Made by a program: the position numbers and the translations under genes | Part shown: positions 59,400-64,000 of the stretch, one piece after another | Layout: every line of letters begins with the position of its first letter | Numbering within the stretch: position 1 is the first letter of the stretch | The notes under the pieces: generated by a model | The model's database searches: none | What the model saw: only the letters and a program-made list of their open reading frames with translations | What the model was told of the DNA's origin: nothing | NCBI RefSeq assembly: GCF_030272615.1 | Contig: NC_081414.1 | Coordinates: 909,607,009 to 909,671,008 of the forward strand | Origin: Cryptomeria japonica | Taxonomy: Eukaryota > Streptophyta > Pinopsida > Cupressales > Cupressaceae | Direction of reading: 5' to 3' | DNA: 64,000 bases

Positions 59400-59630
59400 A
59401 CTTTCCATGTGTTAATTTTTTGAATGGTCCACATGGCATCTTCTGATTGGTCCATGTGGTCATATTTGATTGGTTCACTTACTATCAAATGTTAAATTTT
59501 CACTATGACATGTTTCAACCTTTAACAATGTCATGTGTCACCTTTTTTACCATGCTACATGTCATCCTCATAATGCCACATGTCATTTTTTGGTTGAGCC
59601 ACATGTCAATGCACTCATGTCTTTCCCTCA
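59400..59630. repeat. Degenerate CACATGTCAT repeats
   Basis: About seven loosely spaced variants of CACATGTCAT/ATGACATGTG occur in this stretch. Spacing is irregular (20-40 bp). Confidence 0.4.
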
Positions 59631-59858
59631 ACTTCTGAAGTCCATAACTTTTGCATACGGTGTCCGATTAATCCCATTAAAAATGCATTAGAAAGCTCTT
59701 GAAAAAATATATAGCATGAAATAATTTTTGTAAACTTTAAACATCATCAATTTTTTCTGAGAACATCAATTTTGATTGATTATGGGAGATTCTCCTAGAT
59801 CAATCCTCCTCACTAAGATGCTTTTGGACCAGAAAAAGTTTTTATTTAACAAGTGAAG

Positions 59859-62770
59859 TTACATATCCCTCACTCTTTCGATTCCAATCCATCTAGCCTT
59901 ACTTGGATGCATTCCTTTGAGTCCCATGCGTACATATTCCACATTACCTCTTTGCAAAGTTCTAATCCTTTTGTCAAGAATAACATCTTCCTGCAACTTA
60001 TCAAGATATTCAAGAGCTAAACCATCAATTGAAGGAACTAAAACACTCTCACCTTGATCCATGATCATAGGAGGCTCAACATTCACAATAGAATGCATCT
60101 GCATATATGGAGGTAATTATAACTAGAAAGAATTATCACCAATCTTGTACAAAATCATAAATGGACCATACCTGATTGGTTTAATAATTTTACCTTCACC
60201 TTTAAGACATTATTTTCCGATGTATAACCAAACTTGATCACCAACTTGTAAGTGATGATCAACCTGATGTTTGTCATGTCTATTCTTATACTTGTCTTAA
60301 CTCTTCTCCAATTGTTCCTACACGGCTTGATGAACCAATTGAATCTTATGAATAAACTTTGTGGCTTTGTCTGCATCGCTATGTCCATCCACCATTAAAT
60401 CTTTCTGAAAGATTAGATCTAAAGGATACTTCGGTAAATAACCAAAACATGTCTCAAAAGGAAACGTTCGTGTAGAAGAATGTATGACATGGTTATAGGC
60501 ATGTTGTACATAATGCAATTGTTCATCCCAAACCTTAGGATGCTTGTTACAATATGCTTGGAGTAGATGTACTATTGTTATGTTGATCACTTATGTTTGT
60601 CCATTAGTTTGTGGATGAAAACTACTACTTCTTTGAATCTTGGTGTCCATTAACCTCTGCAAAGTTGACCAAAATTCCTCAAGAAAGCGAGAATCTCGAT
60701 CAAATACAATGGATGTGGGAAAACCAAAATAAACCCAAACATTCTGAAAGAATATATGTGTGGTCTTCTCTCCTATGATTTTCTTTGTACAAGGCATCAA
60801 GACACACATTTTGCTAAATCTATCCACTACCACATACAAGTAATCATGTCCTTGTTTATACATAGGTAAACCCCCTACAAAGTCCATAGATACACCTTCC
60901 CATGGATGAGAAGGTACTGGAAGTGGTATGTACAAACCTAATTTCCTATTACTAGGTTTTCTATTAGCACACATGACACATCCCTTTACATATCTAGACA
61001 TAGCTTCATTCATCTAAGGCCAATAACAATAACGTTGCAACTAAGAAACTATTTTCCTTACACCAAAATGACCAAAAATGAGGGATGTATGTGCTTCTCT
61101 AATTAAATGCACTCTTTCATCCCTTGGAATACATAATTTACCAAGATGATAAATTAGTTTTTCATAAACATGATAATCTAATTCTTCTACTTGATAACCA
61201 TGGATTAGTATCTCATATACATCCTTGAAATCTTCATCTCTAACATACTGTTCAATATAACTTTCATGAGCTAAAGAACTATGTTGTAGAATAATGGATG
61301 CTCCTAACTTTAGTTACATTCTTAGGCTCAAGCCATTTCATGATGGCTTCAACTTTAGAGGGATCAATTTTTAATTCACCACCCCCTATAATATAGCCTA
61401 AATAAACTAAATATTTTTTGCCAAATTCACATTTGGACATCTTTAGACACAGTTTCTCCTTTTTTTAAACATCCAAGAATTTCCTAACATGCATTACATG
61501 ATCTTCCCATTTTTTCTGAAAAATCAGGATATCATCTATGAATGACCTAAGTACATCATTCATAACCCGCATGAATGTAGTAGGATCATTACAAAGCCCA
61601 AAGGGCATAACTAGCCATTTAAACAAATCTTGTTTTTTTTTAAAAGAAGTTTTCCAAATACCACCTTCAAATATTCTAATTTGATGATAACCACTTCTTA
61701 AGTCTAGCTTAGTGAAATAGATTGCAATAGGGGAACAACAATATTAAAATACTAAATGAATTCAACCACAAAACCCTAGCCTAACAACAACAAAGATCCA
61801 CCATAACATATGAAGATTACCTAAGACAATGCAAATCAAATGAAATCACAAAGATTATACCATCACATGTCCAATAGGGTTTGGATCTCCATTCTTCCTA
61901 TCTCCATTGATCTTTCTTGATATATTTGCTCTCAGATTTTATGTGTGCACAAGAGCTCAACAAAGAATGGAAATGTGGTTGCAAGTAGACTTGATCGCAT
62001 GTGAAAATTTGAAAGCCTAGTTGGGTTGATTAGCTAATTGAATGATTAGGAGATTGATAATGAAAGAAGCATCCTCTTATATAGAAGACACTGTAAGAAA
62101 TGGAGGGATAAGATTAAGAGGTGTAAAAGATAAATGGTTGGCTAGGATTAGAGGGTAGGTAGAGAAAATAAGAAAATAATGAGAGGGTAGGTAGTGTAGG
62201 AATTAAGAGATGAATGACATGTGTCATGGGTAGAAAAGGCTAATGAATTAATTAAATAAATAAAGATTTATTTAATTAATAGAAGAAGTGGGATCAATTA
62301 AATAAATAAAAATATTTATTTAATTAAGGAAAAGGATAATTTAAATAAATAAAGGTATTTATTTAAATGAGAAATGAGGCTAGAAGAGGATAAATGAATT
62401 AATTAAATAAATAAAGATTCATTTAATTAATAGAAGAATTAGGCTTAGATAATTAAATAAATTAAAATATTTATTTAATTAGATAGGACAATTTTAGGTG
62501 TCTACAGATCTAACAAATCATCAATATGAGGAAGAGGATAAAGATTCTTCACCGTGATCTTGTTTAATACACAAAAATCCACACATTCTCTAAATACCAT
62601 CTTTTTTTGGCACCAACACAACAGGCGATCCACATGGAGATGTACTTGTTCAAATGACTCCTTTCTCAAGAAACTCTTGCACTTTCTTCTTTATTTATTC
62701 ATTCTCAATAACTGATAGCTTGTGCATACCAATGTTAGGAAGAGGGACATTGATCCAGGGGCATCCTCGG
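59859..62770 (-). pseudogene. Decayed chromovirus-type Ty3/Gypsy pol
   Basis: Minus-strand order is RT N-terminal part (TSTSPCGSPVVLVPKKDG; PLPHIDDLLD), an inserted LTR, RT continuation ([20 protein letters not shown] active site), then integrase zinc region and core (VKGCVMCANRKPS, MDFVGGLP, FHPQTNGQT), a GPF module (KPIRYGPF) and a degenerate chromodomain-like tail (GNVEYVRMGLKG ... ARW). The RNase H domain is missing: RT thumb text joins pre-integrase text near 61310. Many stops are present. It differs from the Tat-type elements elsewhere in the window. Confidence 0.8.
61730..62506 (-). repeat. Diverged solo LTR of the element C family
   Basis: It aligns along most of its length with the 768 bp LTR of element C, including the five AT hairpins and the AAACCCTAGCC motif, with substitutions and short indels. 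The plus-strand right end is GTGTCTACA at 62506. The left edge is eroded. It interrupts RT coding between the LLD and YFTKLD motifs, and no internal element sequence accompanies it. Confidence 0.8.
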
Positions 62771-63567
62771 TTCATAGCAATCTTGCATCAAGCAAAAATA
62801 TTTCCTTTCTGTTTTTGGTTTCGGTTTGCAATTTCAGCATTTATTTCTATATGTCCCAGATTTGGCTCACCAGAATCTATGGAGTTGGATTTTGGCTTGG
62901 AGACTTGATCATCTTCCTTATTCCCAAACCGTGGAGCACTTGGATTGTTTTCCAGCAAGTTTTTCGCTACCAGTTTCCTGTCACCAGTTGACATTTTCCT
63001 ATCACCAGTTGACATTTTCCTATTACCGATTGCCTGGACCTATTTGCATTGGTGATCTATCAGATCCCTTTCATATCTTGTGTTTTCCTAAGCATTGATT
63101 TCGATGTTACTTGCCATGTGACTGATCTTTTCCCATGATCTACTCTTCATCGTTTGAATTTTTCGAAGGAGTTTCTTTGGTAGAGGTCGACCTTGTTGGT
63201 TTTGCACGTTAGGTCTTGTTCTTTGGGTTTTGATCCCTTTTTGGGCCAACAAGATCCCCTTGGATCGTATAAATCATTGTAATTGAGCATTAGAATGTAA
63301 CCAAGAAGTTAGACTGATCATAGAAGATAGATCTTAAAATTTGAGGTCCCGGTTGTGACCTATTTTGTATTTTGAGCATGTTTTAGTAGGCATGTGAGCT
63401 AGTTTTTGTAACCCAGTTGTTACTAGTTGGTTGTAATCAGTTTTCATGTTATAATGAAATCGTTTCTTCATTGCCTCCATCATGTCCTCATGTTTTCATT
63501 GTGTTTACTCTTGCTGACTGGTCTAGATTGATCTCTTTGAGGTACCTACTAACCGATAACTGCTTCA
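62771..63567 (+). repeat. Probable 5' LTR of a plus-strand Ty3 element (left edge uncertain)
   Basis: Its end (ACTGCTTCA at 63567) is fixed by the PBS 2 nt later. A TATA-like CGTATAAATC lies near 63257. A 21 bp motif (TTTCCTATCACCAGTTGACA) occurs about three times at 62970-63030. The left edge is set only by where pol coding text stops. Confidence 0.5.
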
Positions 63568-63569
63568 AG

Positions 63570-63586
63570 TGGTATCAAAGTGAGTT
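63570..63586 (+). promoter_or_regulatory. Primer-binding site, initiator-Met-tRNA type
   Basis: TGGTATCAAAGTGAGTT resembles the standard plant iMet PBS (TGGTATCAGAGC) with a few changes. Confidence 0.7.
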
Positions 63587-63677
63587 TTTCATTTCATAGA
63601 TTGTGTTGTCTTGAGAATTTTGTTGTAGGGTGGCCAACTGTGGATCCGACTTGCACCTACGAAGGACTGGTGTAAAC

Positions 63678-64000
63678 ATGGCGCAAAGAGGAACTAGAAA
63701 TGGTGGAGTGTGTGGGAATGCAAACCCTGCTGTGATGGAATGTTGTGAGGAATAGCAGCCTAGTTGGAAGCTGTGGACACAACCCAGAGAAGAGGCCAAC
63801 ACATTGAAGATGTAAATGAAGATGAAGGAGAAGAAGCCCCAACAGAACAAGTAAACCCATTGACAGTTGATCTGGATGAGGAAAGGTTTTTGAGGGTTTT
63901 GAGTAGGGCGAATACTAAACCTCATTTTACCCCACCGATTATGATGGAAAGTTGGATTCAGATGAATTGATGGATTGGATCTCAGAGATGAAGAAATATT
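63678..64000 (+). pseudogene. 5' part of a Ty3/Gypsy gag, frameshifted, cut by window end
   Basis: Gag text starts MAQRGTRNGG at 63678, passes to a second frame (LEAVDTTQRRGQHIEDVNED) and to a third (DYDGKLDSDELMDWISEMKK) near 63937. At least two frameshifts are therefore present. The rest lies beyond the window. Confidence 0.65.

Overview
The window looks like nuclear DNA from a seed plant with a very large genome, most likely a gymnosperm (inference: plant-type splice sites, an intron over 23 kb long, and nested Ty3/Gypsy elements of the dual-RNase-H Tat type). No bacterial, organellar or rRNA sequence was seen. The only clear host gene is a minus-strand short-chain dehydrogenase/reductase (SDR) of the plant salutaridine-reductase/menthone-reductase/carbonyl-reductase group. 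Its last two exons lie at 0.5-1.2 kb and its first exons at 24.4-24.9 kb. Joined by GT-AG sites, all in phase 0, they give one 303-residue open frame with every SDR motif. The exons are separated by a 23.2 kb intron packed with retroelements.

Layout. 1-525: gene 3' flank. 526-1176: SDR exons 5 and 4. 1177-24380: giant intron. It holds Copia-like remnants, a plus-strand Ty3 5' end (LTR, PBS, gag; 7.8-11.5 kb), a plant mobile domain (PMD) remnant on the plus strand (11.5-13.0 kb), a minus-strand pol without gag (13.6-19.1 kb) with PBS and LTR (19.3-21.0 kb), more Copia LTR pieces and a 155 bp direct-repeat pair. 24381-24920: SDR exons 3 to 1. 25.7-26.0 kb and 55.4-56.4 kb: two halves of a decayed coding repeat split by a nest of elements. 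The nest is: element B (26015-55416; 3.1 kb LTRs, gag only, TSD CCCCC), whose 3' LTR contains element C (32829-47432; 14.6 kb Tat-type element, two 768 bp LTRs differing at two sites, TSD GGTTG) and element D (48201-53184; 4,984 bp, TSD GGATC, with a decayed ~1,000-codon frame of unknown family). 56.4-59.8 kb: AT-rich sequence with a zinc-knuckle remnant and four tRNA-like Pol III modules. 59.9-62.8 kb: decayed minus-strand chromovirus-type pol interrupted by an LTR of the element C family. 62.8-64.0 kb: 5' end of another plus-strand Ty3 element running off the window.

How the parts relate. Elements C and the 13.6-19.1 kb element share one plan: pro-(G-patch)-RT-RNase H-second RNase H-integrase on one strand, and a PMD gene on the opposite strand between pol and the 3' LTR. 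One copy keeps the N-terminal half of the PMD gene, the other the C-terminal half with an intron. The most unusual signals are: a seven-copy hairpin array next to the PMD gene whose stem arms change in compensating pairs; five AT-rich hairpins with similarly paired changes in the element C LTR; a ~110-155 bp GC-cored module shared by two LTR families; the unknown long frame in element D; and four tRNA-like modules with exact tRNA A-box/B-box spacing.
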